Shown here: positions 48,494 to 61,194 of the stretch, in pieces
How the letters are laid out: each line of letters begins with the position of its first letter
Numbering within the stretch: the first letter of the stretch is position 1
Source of the DNA: Monodelphis domestica
Lineage: Eukaryota > Chordata > Mammalia > Didelphimorphia > Didelphidae
Direction: 5' to 3'
Length of the DNA stretch: 64,000 bases
Assembly: GCF_027887165.1 (NCBI RefSeq)
Contig: NC_077230.1
Span: 34,609,351-34,673,350 of the forward strand
Program-made: the position numbers and the translations under genes
Notes under the pieces: model-generated
Seen by the model: only the letters and a program-made list of their open reading frames with translations
Told to the model about the DNA's origin: nothing
Databases searched by the model: none

Positions 48494-49157
48494 AAACTGG
48501 TTCATTCTTGAAAGAAAATTGAAAAAAGTTACTTTTCTTTTGATGAGTTACATGAATGATTCCAGTCATCCAAGTATCCCTGAAACTCATAAATTCTTTT
48601 AGATGGTTTCTGAGGAACTGAAGCTAACATGAGAAAAATGTTCCCTAGAAACTTACCCAGTCACCTGTGGGGAAACAATAACAGCAGATTCTAAAGAATG
48701 CCAGAAAAAGGAGTCCATGAATTTGTAAGAACACATATTTCTATATATATGTGATATGTCTGAGGAAGCAGAGACAGTTCTGTACTTGCTACCTCTGGGC
48801 TAAGCCATATTATCCTCCTTGAGGGCTGGTTGTTTCTCTCAATCTCGGTGCCCACCATAAATACTTGTTGGCTAACTGGATTGATAAATGGAATTGTTTA
48901 CACACTCGTTGCTAGGGGAGCTTGTTTTGAAACTTAGGAAGTAAAATTATGTAAGTCTCAAGAAAGAAAAAGAAGTCTAAATATTAAATGTATAAAGGTG
49001 GTAAAATGGAAAGATTATAGGCCTAAGCTGAGGTATCTGTTAACTTTTACTGCTGCTTTTTGACTGCTGGCTGACCATTCTGAGTTTCAAGGCAACTGAA
49101 GAGTTGATTCAAAAGAAATGACTGGTGGTTCCCTTAAGAGGGCCAAACACTCAACAG

Positions 49158-49270
49158 CCAATAAGAGATCATAGAACATAGAACAACTGTCAGGTTACCA
49201 AGGAATCAGGAGGATTATAAATAAAGGGAGGAGACTGGGGAGGTCATTCCTGCAAAGGAAACCAAGGAGG
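49158..49270 (+). promoter_or_regulatory. Candidate promoter and first exon for copy 2
   Basis: CCAAT at 49158-49162 (acagccaataag) and TATAAATA at 49216-49223, spaced 54 bp apart, predict a start near 49246. A possible donor (aaggag then gtagga, GT at 49270-49271) follows and would give a short noncoding exon splicing to 51682. Position and orientation suit copy 2, but an LTR can show the same motif pair; no flanking duplications were found. Confidence 0.3.
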
Positions 49271-49794
49271 TAGGATGTGTTAAGGGTTGGAAGGGGTGGC
49301 AGTTTGATAAATTGTGGAATTATTTGTTTTAGAGTAGTTGCTGGGGATTTCTTTTTCTTGTGGAATGGTTTGATATGGAATTGGTGATTTTTGATGTATA
49401 CATTTTTAAAAAATATTGATAAACAGAATCCTAAAGGGGATCTCAGAGATTTTGTCCATTTTCAAAGGAATTGAAGATTATTGAGGAATCTATAAATATT
49501 ATAAAATACTGTGGCAGGATCCAGGAGGAAAATATATCCTAACCAATATCTTCTAACATGTTTTCTTTTTTATTTTAATTCTTTTTCTTTTTAACTTTTA
49601 AACATTATTTCATGTTTTCTGTTTCATATGGTTTTCACAATTTTGGTCAGTCCTCTAGTGAAAAAATATAAGAATATTGGGGAAAGAAGGAGTGGGATAA
49701 ACCGTGGAAATTCATCTTTATATAAATATTTAGAAACAGAAACCAATCTATATGTATGTACTACATTTAAATAAATATATATAAGTCTGAATAT

Positions 49795-51290
49795 AAAGAT
49801 TATATCCAATTAATATCAATTATTAATTAATGATTATCAATTAGTAATTGTCACTAATCAATAATTGATTAATTAATGATCATCAAGGTGTAATAATCAA
49901 AAATTAATAATTGGTTAATATAAATTATTTGTTATAAATTATTGAATTATTTTATGTATATACAATTAATTTATTTATTTTTAATAAATTTTATTTTTAT
50001 ATATTTATATATTATTTATTAAATTGTTTATTTTAATTTATTTTAATATAACTTATAAATTCATTTAATTTAATTTTTAAAGTTAATTTAATTCAATTAT
50101 TTATTAAAATAATAAATACTATATAATATTATTTATTAATTAGTGATAGCCATTAACTGATGATCATTAATTAATAACTGGCAATGATTATTATTTTTAA
50201 CCATCATTAATATTAAACAATTATTGATTAATCAGCATTGATTAATAATTAATCTTAATCAATTAATAATTAATGATCATAAATTAATCTATTCATGTTC
50301 ATTGATTACTAATTATATTAAGTGAATTTAATGGATGGTCATTAATTAATAATTGATCATGATTATTATTCGTAATAATTATTAAGTGTTATTAAGTAAT
50401 TATTGATTAATGATGATTGATATTAATTATTTTATAGTCATTGTTATTAATTATATCAAACAATTATTGATTTATTTCATGGATTAACATTAACCAATTA
50501 TTATTTGATAATGTTTAATAATTAATATTAATAGATTATTGATGATCATCAATTTTTCCTTATTAAATAATTATTTAATATTAAATAATAATGATTGGAA
50601 AATAATAATTAATAACCATCAATTAGTATATGTCCCTAATTAATAATTGATTAATATTAATTTTTGATTATTAAATTATTGTATTTTAGAGTATATTTAA
50701 TTAATTAATTTATTTTAATACATTTTCTTTTTACATATGTATATATAAATATATTTTTTAATATTTAAATTTAATTTTATTCATTTATTAATTTATTTAA
50801 TTTAAGTTTTAAATCAATTTAAATAAAGTATTTATTAACTTATTAAAATAGTAAAGTATTAATCATTAAATATTGATTGATATTATCACTAATTAATGAG
50901 AATTGCTAATTGATTATTATTAATTAATAATCTTTTAGTATTTATTATTAATTAATTAACAATAATTAATAATTGATTCTTAATAATTAATTTTTATAAG
51001 TAATCAATATCAATTATTAATTAATGGTTGAGAATTAATAGTCAATTAATAACAATTATTAATTAATAACAATTATTAATGATAATCAATCAATAATTGA
51101 TTATGTGTTAATTAAATTATTATAATATAATGTGTTATGTAATATAAATATAATAATATGACAGGATAGGATAGGATAGGATATAATCATTTTATAATAA
51201 ATTCTGATTAATTGAAAATAATAATTTATTAATGATCATTAATAATTAGAATTCATTAATTAATATTAATATATAATTAACATTAAAGGA
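49795..51290. repeat. TTAATTAA/ATTGATTAAT-rich tract
   Basis: About 1.5 kb almost free of G and C apart from repeated gatcat, ttgatta and tcatta words. Short palindromes (ttaattaa, attaat, tgatca) recur in both orientations. Ends in gatagg repeats and mixed sequence about 400 bp before exon 1'. No ORF. Likely a degenerate tetranucleotide array. Confidence 0.8.
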
Positions 51291-51681
51291 TGGTTTTAGA
51301 ATATAAAGAAAAGAATGTTAGTCAATGTGCCTTGTACCACTTACCATAAACATTAATTAGGCTATAGCAAAATTGTATATACCTTTAGAATTCCTCCCCT
51401 TCCATTAGGTATAATGCAGATTTTTCCCTCTAAAATTTAATTAACGTACAGGAGTAAATTTGAACATATGAGATACATTGTGAAAGGAAATATTATTCTT
51501 GTGTATCTTGGGTTCGAACACTAAGATAAAAAGAATTTTTAAGGGGCGTATCAATTAATGTCAAAAGACTGATCAAGAAAACTAAATTTTCTAAATAAAG
51601 TTAATACACCAATGTACTTTGAAATTATTTATATTTTGCTATCCATGCACTTAAAATTTTTTTTATTTTTTTCAATTAAAG

Positions 51682-51795
51682 ATCGAATATTTTCTTGTTC
51701 AAGAAGCTTGTTGATAGCTTTTAATCTTCTCTGTGAAAAAATGATGCAAAGAAGAGTCCAGAACCTCGATTTATTTCCTTGTCAAATAGACAAAG
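51682..51795 (+). CDS. Copy 2 exon 1': start of PDZ domain, likely start codon
   Basis: A T-rich tract and AG at 51680-51681, donor gtaagc at 51796. The exon ends with G, which joins GG of exon A' to make Gly. Two adjacent ATGs (51741, 51744), both with A at -3, are followed by QRRVQNLDLFPCQIDK. The frame is also open upstream through the exon, so an earlier coding exon cannot be excluded, but those residues do not resemble neurabin. The equivalent of copy 1 would lie about 1.5 kb left of the window. Confidence 0.65.
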
Positions 51796-54700
51796 GTAAG
51801 CTTTAACTATAAAATTGCTTATTTTATACATGTATGCCATTTTTCATCAATTTTATTTTTATTAATTTGTTTGTCACATCAATAAATATCAAATCTAGAA
51901 AATATTAAAAATATTAGGAATAATTCCCAAATGAAGATTAAGGAGTGTAAGTTTAACTGATAAATATTTTTGATATCATAACTTTTAAAATAATTTCAGA
52001 AAGGTGAGTTATATTAATAAGGCACTATTTCCATTGATATTCTTGACCTTGTTTAGTGAAAAATAATATGATAGAAGATGATCTAACCATACCAGATACC
52101 AAAGTGTATTATTATAAAGTACTTATCTTCAAACTAATCTATTATTGATGAAGAAAGAGTAGTGGATCCGTGGAATAGAGTAGGTACACACAATATGCAC
52201 AGTAGAAATGACTTTAGTAATGTTGTGTTTCTTACATGCAAAAATCCATATGTTAGGGTCAAGAACTCACTGGGTCAAAAACTGCTGAGAAAACCAGAAA
52301 GCATTTTGGCAGAAACTAGATGTAGACCAATGCCGCACATCATGTATCAAGATAAGGTCAAAGTGGCATTCGATTTATGCATTCAGGGTAATGCCAGATT
52401 TAAATTAGGGGGAAAAGAATTATCAAATAAAGACAGAGAACATTATAGGAGGTGCAATGGATCATTTTCATTACCTTTAAAAGTTTTCCACACAAAACCA
52501 ATATAGCTAAGACTAGAGGGAAAGAAGAAAAATGGGGAAAAATTTAAAGATCTGATTAAGGCCTCATTTCTCAAAGATATAGAGCACTGGATCAACTTTA
52601 TAAAGAATACAGGTTGTTCCCCAAATCATAGATGCTAAAATTATATGAATAATCAGTTTTCAGATGAAGAAATAAAAACTGTCTCTAGCCACATAAAAAA
52701 GCACTAAATCACTATGAAGAATACAAATTTAAACAACTCTTACTTTTCATGCCTATCAAATTTTCTTAACGAGACAGGAAAGGAAAATGAAAAATGTTGG
52801 AGGTGATGGGGGAATATTTGAGACACTAAGGTACAGATGGTGGAATTTTGAACTGATTCATCTATTCTAGAGAACAATGTGGACATATGCTCAAGGAGCT
52901 ATACAATTGTGCATATTCTTTGACTTGGCAATATCACGACTAAGACAGTATCCCAAAAAGATTAGAAATTTTTAAAAGATGTAAAAAAATGTCCCTATAT
53001 GTACAAAATAATTTATGGCAGTTCTTTTATGTGTTGAAGAACTTAAAATTTCAGGGATAACATTCAATTGTGAAATGGCTGAAAAATTTGTGGTATGTGA
53101 TTGCAACAATATTATTGTGCTACATGAAATGATGATTAAGATGATTTCAAAAAACCTGGAACACTTATATGAACTGATGCAAAATGAAGGGAGCAGAAGC
53201 AGAACAATGGGTGCATGAACAGCAATACTATGCAATGATCAACTGTAAATGACTTTGCTATGCCCAGAAATACAAAGATTGAAAGACAGTTCTGAAGAAC
53301 TGAAAAATGTTATCCACTTACAGTGGAAAAGGTGATGGAATCTAAATGCAGAGCAAAATATGTTTTTTTTTACTTTATTTTCCTTTTTTCCTGGTATGTT
53401 TTATTTCTCAACATGATGAATAAGGAAGGAAATATGTTTTACATGACTGCATATGTATAATCTTTATCAAATTGCTTACCTTTTTAATGAGGTTGGAGTC
53501 CAGGGTGAGTAGGAAAGAATTTGGAACTTAAAATAGATTTTATATGTCCTTAGAAAAAATTTTAATCATTAAAAATATTTTAATGTGCTTATATGCTGAA
53601 AGGTAGAAAGTTCAGCAAAATCATTGGTCTAGGGGAGACTGTAAACAGAGTCAGATATATATATATATATTGCTAATTATTAAGGAAAAGATACCAGTAA
53701 AGTATAAGTGGATGGCTTATAATTCCAGTGCAAAGCTAGAGTGACCAGGCCAACTGTACTGGGAGGAAATTTTATTCTTACTGTTGCTTCAGATGTTTTA
53801 GGCTTTCATTATTATTACTATTATTATTTTTGCATTTATAGGGGACAACGAACTGGGGCTTTGTACTTGTATCTTCTTTGATCCAGCAGATGAGGATGGA
53901 AAGGAACCAGGGGTTTTTATAACTGAAATTATTGAAGGAGGTGCAGTTCACAAACTTGGATGGTGAGTTTGGTTTTGTAATTTTATAAGAATTGACTTTG
54001 TAGGGAGGATTTAACATCATTCTAAAAAGGGTTAATATTGTAAACATGGAAAGTGACTACACAAATAAAATCTCTGAAAAATACAGAAATATCAACTTTA
54101 AAAATATTGTCATGACCAAGCTAGTAAGGAAATGGAATTGGCTTGGAAACAAAGATTCTATAATTCCACTCCAACATGGTCTGTAAACTGTGACTTTATT
54201 CTTGATCATTGAGAAGGTCTTTAATAATTGCCATAAAGAGCCCATTGTAAACATATGCCCAGCTATTTCCAAATCAGGTCAAATTAACAAGTATTTATAA
54301 ATCTATACCATTCCAGAACCTGTGCTCTCCATGAAGGGATATAAAGAAAGTGGGAAAATAGTTCTTGATTTGGAGAAATGAAAAACTGAATTGACTAGGC
54401 AACAAACAAATTACTATTGTGTGCAGAAAAGATCTATACTAAATAAATGTGAGAAAATCTGGGTGTGGGGGATACTTTGGTTGTATTAGAAAAAATGGTA
54501 TCCATGAGACACTGGCAACTATCTTCAGAGATTATTGAAATTTGACTATACAATAAAATAATTCCTGAATTGAGAGAGGGCTTCCTAGATATAGGAATGT
54601 AGGAATATACATTTAAAATATTACTATAAACTGCCCAAAGTGAATCCTTGAGAAAGGAAAAAAATAAGAAATGCAAATAGGTTGCCAAATCATAACTTTA

Positions 54701-57700
54701 ACCTTGTAAGAATTTACTATGCAACTGAGGTCAAATGGTACCCTCTATGTCCTTGCTCATGATGTAATTTTGGACTTTAAAATGGAATTCTTCCTGAGAT
54801 GACACTCTGTTACATAGAACTGAAAGCAAAAAACGCCATCAGGCTTTCTGTTTCAAAGCCTGAGGCTCATTACTTCTTCATCCCCAACTCACTTAGCCCA
54901 GATGGTTTTAGAATTTTTTCCTGCTTCCTAGATTGTAACAGAATTGATTTCTTTAGCTGCCCATCCTGAATATCCCAAATAAATGGTGGAAATTTTCTCC
55001 TCTTAACCTCCCAAAGTTGTTTTCTTTTCCTCAGTTTCTATGATGATATTTATCTGTTTATTATCACCCAAGGTCTCTACAATAAAAATATCAACTAGAA
55101 GTTTCCGTCTGAATTATCGTCTCCTTACTCAGTCTTCAGTCAGTGGGGGCATTGTCTGATACCTCAGAAGAATCATTTGTTTTAGTTTCTGCAGATCCTA
55201 TTGACTTTCTGAAGAATATTAAAATTGAAACAATACTCTGATAATTGTTTGGAGGAGGGCATCTGTGTTTGTGGATGATTTCTCTTGGATCCTTCTCACT
55301 GTGTTTTCCAAGATCTGTCAAAGTCCCTTCCTTTTTCAATCTCATTTCATTATTGAGACTTAGCCAGCTGGAAAGGCTTGGAGTACAGACCCAGTTATGA
55401 ACACTAATCATCCTTGAAGCCCACTTAAAAAAAATCCAGGGAAGAATCCCCAGACAGGCTGCAGGGTAATGAAATTATTGAGACACACCAGCCCTCTAAG
55501 TCTTCTGATTAATTTGTAGAGAAGTGGTGACTGAAAAATTTGTAAGTGGCAACCATTATAGTAATGGTATGATGAGTCATTGAAGTCTATCTCTTAAATT
55601 AGTACCATATCTTCTAATCATACACATGCATTGGACTTTTAGGTCATAAAAATCTTCAATGTAATTTTAATAACTATGCAATTCTATTTTTCAGTATCCG
55701 TGTATTTGACCAGATTATTAAAATAGGTGACATCAATCTAATTGGATTGGATGAAGCAGAAATCATCTCTACTTTTAAAAAAATGGACGATTCTCCTTTC
55801 CAGTAAGTAAATTTTCCCACATTTCTTTAAGATGCAGAGATTGCTAGATCATTGTTTTTGATTTGGAAATTTCTTTAGCAATGTGTTCAAACAGAAAAAT
55901 TGGGGAGAAAGAAAGCCTAATTAACATGTTTAAATAATTTCTCTTTTTGACTTCTTTTGCTAGGAAATGACCCTCTTTTTTTCTGTTCAGCAGTTCACAA
56001 GACATTTTAGGACCCATTTGCACCTTCCTTTCTAAATACTCATCTTAAGCAAACCCTTGATTTTCGTCTGCATTTATTTTTAGTTAATGAATTTTTATTT
56101 TCTTGGCAAATAATGCTCCTTGAACCTGAAGAGGTTTTTTTGTTTTGTTTTGTTTTGTTTTGTTTTGTTTTGTTTTTGTAAGAATGACAGCTTAGCTGAA
56201 TTTCCCCATTCCGCTTTTTGCATGGCTATGTCTTAATCCAAAGTACATAAATTAAATGTGGATATTTTGTACCTAGGATTGAAATTGGCCGCGAACCACC
56301 TGACGTGAAGTCAGAACTTATCGAACTCCTCGAGTTGTCAGAGGAAAGGAAGAAATATTTTATGGATTTGCTCATAGTACAGGTATTATGTGAACCAAAT
56401 AAAAAAATGCAGAAACTCAAAATTCTTTCTTTTTTTATCATAACAATATTAAAATAAAATTTTTGTTCTTTAAAACGTTTCCTTTCCTACTCTTCAGTAA
56501 CTTCATCTTAATTTATTACATACTTTTTTATTGTTGCTCTTTTATGCAATTTTATCAATGTCTCTGAGATTTCCATTCTAATCTTCTCTGATGCACTCCA
56601 ACCTTCACCACTGAATTATCATTTGTAGTATAGAGAATGAATTAAGCAAAACTGAACAATAAATACAGCAACTGAATCTGATAGTTTTTGCTCCTTTCTG
56701 AACAACAGAGATATATACATGTGTGTATGTGTATGTATATTTTTATATCTCTAGCTTTTGTCCCAGTCTAAGATTTTCCATAACAATTAGTCAGAGGATG
56801 GCAAAATTTTAATTCTGCTTTAATTTACCTTAGTTTTAAACAGCCTTCTGTTTCTGCTTACTTTACATTATTTAATATGGGTTTTTTTAATGTCTTGTAG
56901 AATTCTTATTGTTAATTTCAAAAACTTAATAATATCTCATTATATAATATATCACAGCATTTGTTCAGGTTTTCCCAAATTAACAGACACTTTGTATTCA
57001 GACAAAGAATGTGTAAGTGTACACATATTCCCTTGATTTCCTGCCTTTGATGACTTTGGGGTTTCACTTCTATTCTAGTTGCATTGATTTTGTTCATGTT
57101 AAACCTTTCTCAGTAGTGCAAAATTTCTATTTTTTCTTTTCTTATGATCACAAACCCCCTAGTTTTTTACCATCAATATGCCTCACAAATAGAGGTCTAA
57201 GAGGTCTTATTCCTGTTGTTTTTCTAATTTTGAATGCTGTATGGATATTGGTTGATATTAAGGTTGTATATGCAACTTGAATTCATTATGGTAAATTATA
57301 TAGCCCTTTCCTATTCAAACCTTCATTTGTATCACCTGACTTCCAGTTTTTCTCAGGCCTTCCAGAATACAGAATCCTTCCTCTCTCATTTTTGTTTTTG
57401 GGTTTTTGAACCCCTGGATTGCTGAGTTAATTATCTTCTGGGACTTCCTCATGGTAGAATATTTTATGAACTCTTAATTATTGTCAAGTAATCCTGAGTA
57501 ATTTTATTAATTTTGAAGGTTCAGTTTGAGGACCTGTTAATTTTAGACCTCTTTTATTATTCTTGTTTTTAACATTTCCATTAAGATTCCTTTTCACAAC
57601 AATCTCTGACCAACAATCTTTTATTTTATGTCTTTCTGGATCCTATCTCAAAGGCTTTCCCCAAAAGGCTGGTCTACCAATCTGTAAGCCCCTGGAGGTG

Positions 57701-58266
57701 AAGGAATGTTTTATCTTCATATTCCCAGGACAACACACGGGCTTGCACTTTTTAGATGCTTAAGAAATTATGATTGAATTAGTTGCTCATGTTGTTATGC
57801 TGATGCAGAAGCAGGCTCTTGCTTTTTATTCTGTGCTATTTAGCTAGATGTTTTGGAAAACTCTTTAAAATGTTTTACTATAATTTTGAAATGACCATCC
57901 TTCCTCTAATACTGATAATGTCTTTGAAAGAAAGATCAAAGAATATATTTAATCTTTCAAAGTGTGTATATGGGTATATTGGTATATATTTCATTTTGCA
58001 AAAAGTATAAAAGTATTTACTACTGCCTCCTTAAAACCTCTTTCCTATCCAATTATGAAATCTTTAAACATTAGCACATTAGGAGAGTGGATTTTGTTTT
58101 TTTATTTTAAGCATGTTCTTGAGATTTCTTAGCTTTAGGCCTATATTGTAATTACATTTTCTAAACATTTTCTCCATTTAAAGGAAAAAATTAGAGATAT
58201 CACTATTGTGAGAGGACAAGCAAGTATTTGTAGAAGTCCAAGAGTACCATGGTACTGGATGGCCAG
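51682..58266 (+). CDS. Neurabin-like PDZ-SAM protein gene, copy 2 (exons 1', A'-D'; continues past the window)
   Basis: Exons 51682-51795, 53842-53962, 55695-55802, 56277-56382 and 58184-58266 join in frame. Relative to copy 1, the 418 nt of A-D show 8 substitutions, 5 changing an amino acid (V-I, E-D, S-L, G-R, F-Y) and 3 silent; no stop or shift, and all splice sites kept. Exon E' is expected near 65.4 kb, outside. Exon 1' shows how the protein begins: LDLFPCQIDKGDNELGL corresponds to the segment leading into the neurabin PDZ. No part of the actin-binding N-terminus of neurabin is visible upstream in the 5.8 kb back to the cassette. Confidence 0.75.
52060..53380 (+). mobile_element. 5'-truncated L1, plus strand, in intron 1 of copy 2
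   Basis: Old L1 ORF2 C-terminal sequence (gatgatctaaccataccaga, ggagcagaagcagaacaatg) with stops, ending in T/A-rich sequence. The first about 45 bases of the window are the tail of the equivalent element of copy 1. Confidence 0.65.
53842..53962 (+). CDS. Copy 2 exon A'
   Basis: Same borders as exon A (tttatag / gtgagt), 121 nt; the single change (ggt to ggg) leaves the split Gly codon unchanged. Confidence 0.75.
55695..55802 (+). CDS. Copy 2 exon B'
   Basis: Same borders as exon B (tttttcag / gtaagt), 108 nt; one change, Val to Ile in EIIS. Confidence 0.75.
56277..56382 (+). CDS. Copy 2 exon C'
   Basis: Same borders as exon C (acctag / gtatta), 106 nt. Changes: PPEVK to PPDVK and FMDSL to FMDLL plus two silent ones. 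Confidence 0.75.
58184..58266 (+). CDS. Copy 2 exon D'
   Basis: Same borders as exon D, 83 nt; EKIGD is EKIRD here and PWFW is PWYW. The TA repeat following the donor is much shorter than in copy 1. Confidence 0.65.
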
Positions 58267-58661
58267 GTATATATATATGTGTATATATAGGTATATAGAT
58301 ATATATATAAGCTTTTATTGAGTATGTAAACTAGTGGTTTTTTTTAGACAAAACTTAGTGAAAGGTTAATAATAAAATAACAATATGCTTTTGCCTCTAA
58401 ATTCCATTTACTGGGAAGATTTCCAAATTGGAGACTCAATTTAAAAAATGTATATATTCAGTGGGTTTTTTGGATAATATTTTCCTGATGTGGAATGGCC
58501 TCATCATTTCTGGCTCAAAATTTATAGAATGCAATAATATAATGCATTAAAATAAGTAAATATCAGGAATAGAAGAAATCTGGAAACATCTTGATAAACT
58601 TTGATGTATAGCAAATAGAACAGATAAAAACAAAAACAAAAAGAATGTTTTTTTTAACTTT

Positions 58662-58840
58662 ACCTTCTGTCCTATAATTGAAGCTAAGTGTCAGTTCCAA
58701 AGCATAAGAGCAGTAAGAGCTAGGCATTGGGGTCAAAATACCAGCCCAGGGTCACATAGCAAAGAAGAACCTGAGGCCAGATTTGAATGCAGGACCTCCC
58801 ATCTCCAGAATCTCTCTATACACTCAGCCAATTAGCTGTT
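58662..58840 (-). mobile_element. Diverged SINE, minus strand (copy 2)
   Basis: Same element as at 5288, duplicated with the 53-kb unit; same borders and a few substitutions. Confidence 0.65.
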
Positions 58841-60827
58841 CATGAGAATATATTTTTTGTGAATCAAGACAAAAAAAGGTCTAGAGAGAGCAATGGATAA
58901 GCAAAAACTGTTAGGCAGAAGAATAGATTTAAAAATGTTATTTTAGAGTGTTTCACTGACTCCCTGTTATGTAAATTCATGTTCAACATAAATAGCACAA
59001 AAAGGCTAGAGTCTCCTAAGCATGATGATTGTTCCTTAGGTTACTAAACGTGTGGAATCAAGCATGAAACTCCCTAGGTTTCTTCAAATACACAATATAT
59101 TTTAGACTCTTCATACATCTAGTGATAATGTCCAGTTCTGATTGTATCTCTCCAGGACTTCTTAAATATTGACACTGTTTTAGTGAAAAATTCAGAGTTC
59201 TTTGCACTCATTGCTTTCTAGAATTATTGAACATATAGAAGGATGAATTTTTTCAAATATCTATGGTCACTCCAAGATAGATGCAAAGTGAAGACAGTGT
59301 AGTTTCCTAGAGTCACAACTTATTGTCATATTGTTCAGTTGTATAATTCTTCCTAGGATACTCTTCAGAATTTTCTTGGCAAAAATACTAGAGCGGTTTG
59401 CTATTTCCTTCTCTAGCTCATTTAACAGGTGAGGAAACTGAGGCAAACATGATTAAGTGACTTTCCTAGTGTTACACAGTTAATAATTGTTTGATTTGGT
59501 GACTGAATTTTAACTTAAAAAAATGAGACTTTACTTACTCTAGGCTTGACACATCCAGTGTGCCACCTACCTATCCTTGCTGCCATTAATATTCACATTT
59601 TGAGTTGGAATACCTAGAGAAAAGAGTAAAATATAACTCAGCTGTGTGCCTGTGATATCAAATAGGGATAGGAATTTCCCAAAGAAGTATAACAGTGACA
59701 AAGGGTTGTAAAGTTTAAAATTAGTGGTTGGACGATGATTATATGAAATTAAGTGATTGCCAGTACTTATTACAACTTGAGTCAGAATTTATTTACAAAT
59801 TGAGAGGAAACAATAAAGAAGAGAAATGTAAGGGGGATGGAGGAGTTATCTATCCTATCAATCTAAATGCTTTTCTCTGGGTCTGCTTAATCCAGGAAGA
59901 GATTAATTAGCTCTAACCAGGAACCTTGCAGCCTCCTCCAAGATGGAAGTTAGGCTCTCTAAAATCTAGGAGAGGGATCAGCCTTTTACTCACCCAAGGG
60001 AATAATCCTAGAGTCAGAGTCCAATTAGAAGCCTAGTTCCAAACCCATGATCCAAGCAAGTCTCCAGCAAAGCTCCCTTGAAGACTATCTAAGACTATCT
60101 CCAGAAGACAATCTCTTCAGACTATCTTCTCAAAGACAATCACTCTGCCCTAAAGAAGTTCGGGGTTTGCTTTTTATGGTGACTTCTTGTCCCCTCCCCT
60201 CTTCTCAGGGGTCAATCACAGTTTCCAAATTGTCTAGCACTGCCCATGGGGCAGTATGGGTAGGATCAACTTTTCATCTTCTGAAGGTTAAATTCTCATC
60301 AAAAAGATTCAGATTCCTGGCTGACTGAGGTGTGAATTCTCTAAGTACCTTGCTAGATTCTCATCTAGTACTAAATATGGTGTTTCATCTTTTGTTGGTA
60401 CAATTTAAAAGGAGACAAAGGAGAGTTAATCCTCTTTTTCCATCTAGTGAAGGTACTAAATAGGGGTACTTAATATTGTTAACTCAGGATAGACAGTAAA
60501 GAATTCCCTTTACACAGGATACTGGGGTCCAGAGTATTGGGATGATGCTGTGTCCTCTCCCTTTCCATTAAGGTCTTTCCTGTTTTCGACCTAAGCATGT
60601 ATTGACTACTTTAGTCTTGGGGAGACCAGACCACTTGAAGGAAAGATCAGGCATTTCTCTCAGTCTTTGCTTCATTTGCCTCTACCAGGTAGCTTCAAGG
60701 AAAATTGAACAGAAAAATTTGGTCAAATAAGGAAGTGCAAAAGTACTTGATCTACTCTGTGAGACAGCTATGTATTTCCTCTTCATAAAACATAGGCTTA
60801 ATAAACACAGGGTCTGAATGCAGTTCA

Positions 60828-60978
60828 GCAAGTCTCCAGCAAAGCTCCCTTGAAGACTATCTAAGACTATCTCCAGAAGACAATCTCTTCAGACTATCTT
60901 CTCAAAGACAATCACTCTGCCCTAAAGAAGTTCTGGGTTTGCTTTTTATGGTGACTTCTTGTCCCCTCCCCTCTTCTC
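60828..60978 (+). repeat. 151-bp local duplication in copy 2
   Basis: 60828-60978 repeats 60056-60206 (gcaagtctccagcaaagctc to ccctcttctc) with one clear change (cggggtt to ctgggtt). It replaces a short stretch present in copy 1 near 7463-7487. Copy 1 has the source (6691-6841) but not the second copy. Confidence 0.85.
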
Positions 60979-61194
60979 TCTGAAATTCAGAATGTTGATT
61001 TTATGCAGAACACAATAACCTCAAGACTGATGTTGGATCATTTATGTAGGACAGGCAGTTAGAGGTTAAAGTTTGCTGAATTGAGCCCTAAAGATCTTGT
61101 GTCCACATGGAAAAAGCTGCCAGACTCTTAGAGTGGGGAGGACAGCCCATCCTCCTTCTGTTCAGGAGAGAATTATTTGCCACATGCCCTAGAG

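Larger units (their letters stand above)
45890..49150. other. Intergenic stretch between the cassette and copy 2
   Basis: Contains AATAAA at 46080, the TG repeat and the minus SINE at 48315. Segments about 46690-47100 and 48030-48680 show weak similarity in the same order (ctctgccYactKctgct, ggaaaacRtgcttta, gaaagaaaatNgRaaaagttact), suggesting an old local duplication. No gene seen. Confidence 0.4.

Noticed and set aside
52162..52506. 114-residue open frame
   Set aside because: It lies inside a degraded plus-strand L1 fragment and matches ORF2 C-terminal sequence; not a gene.
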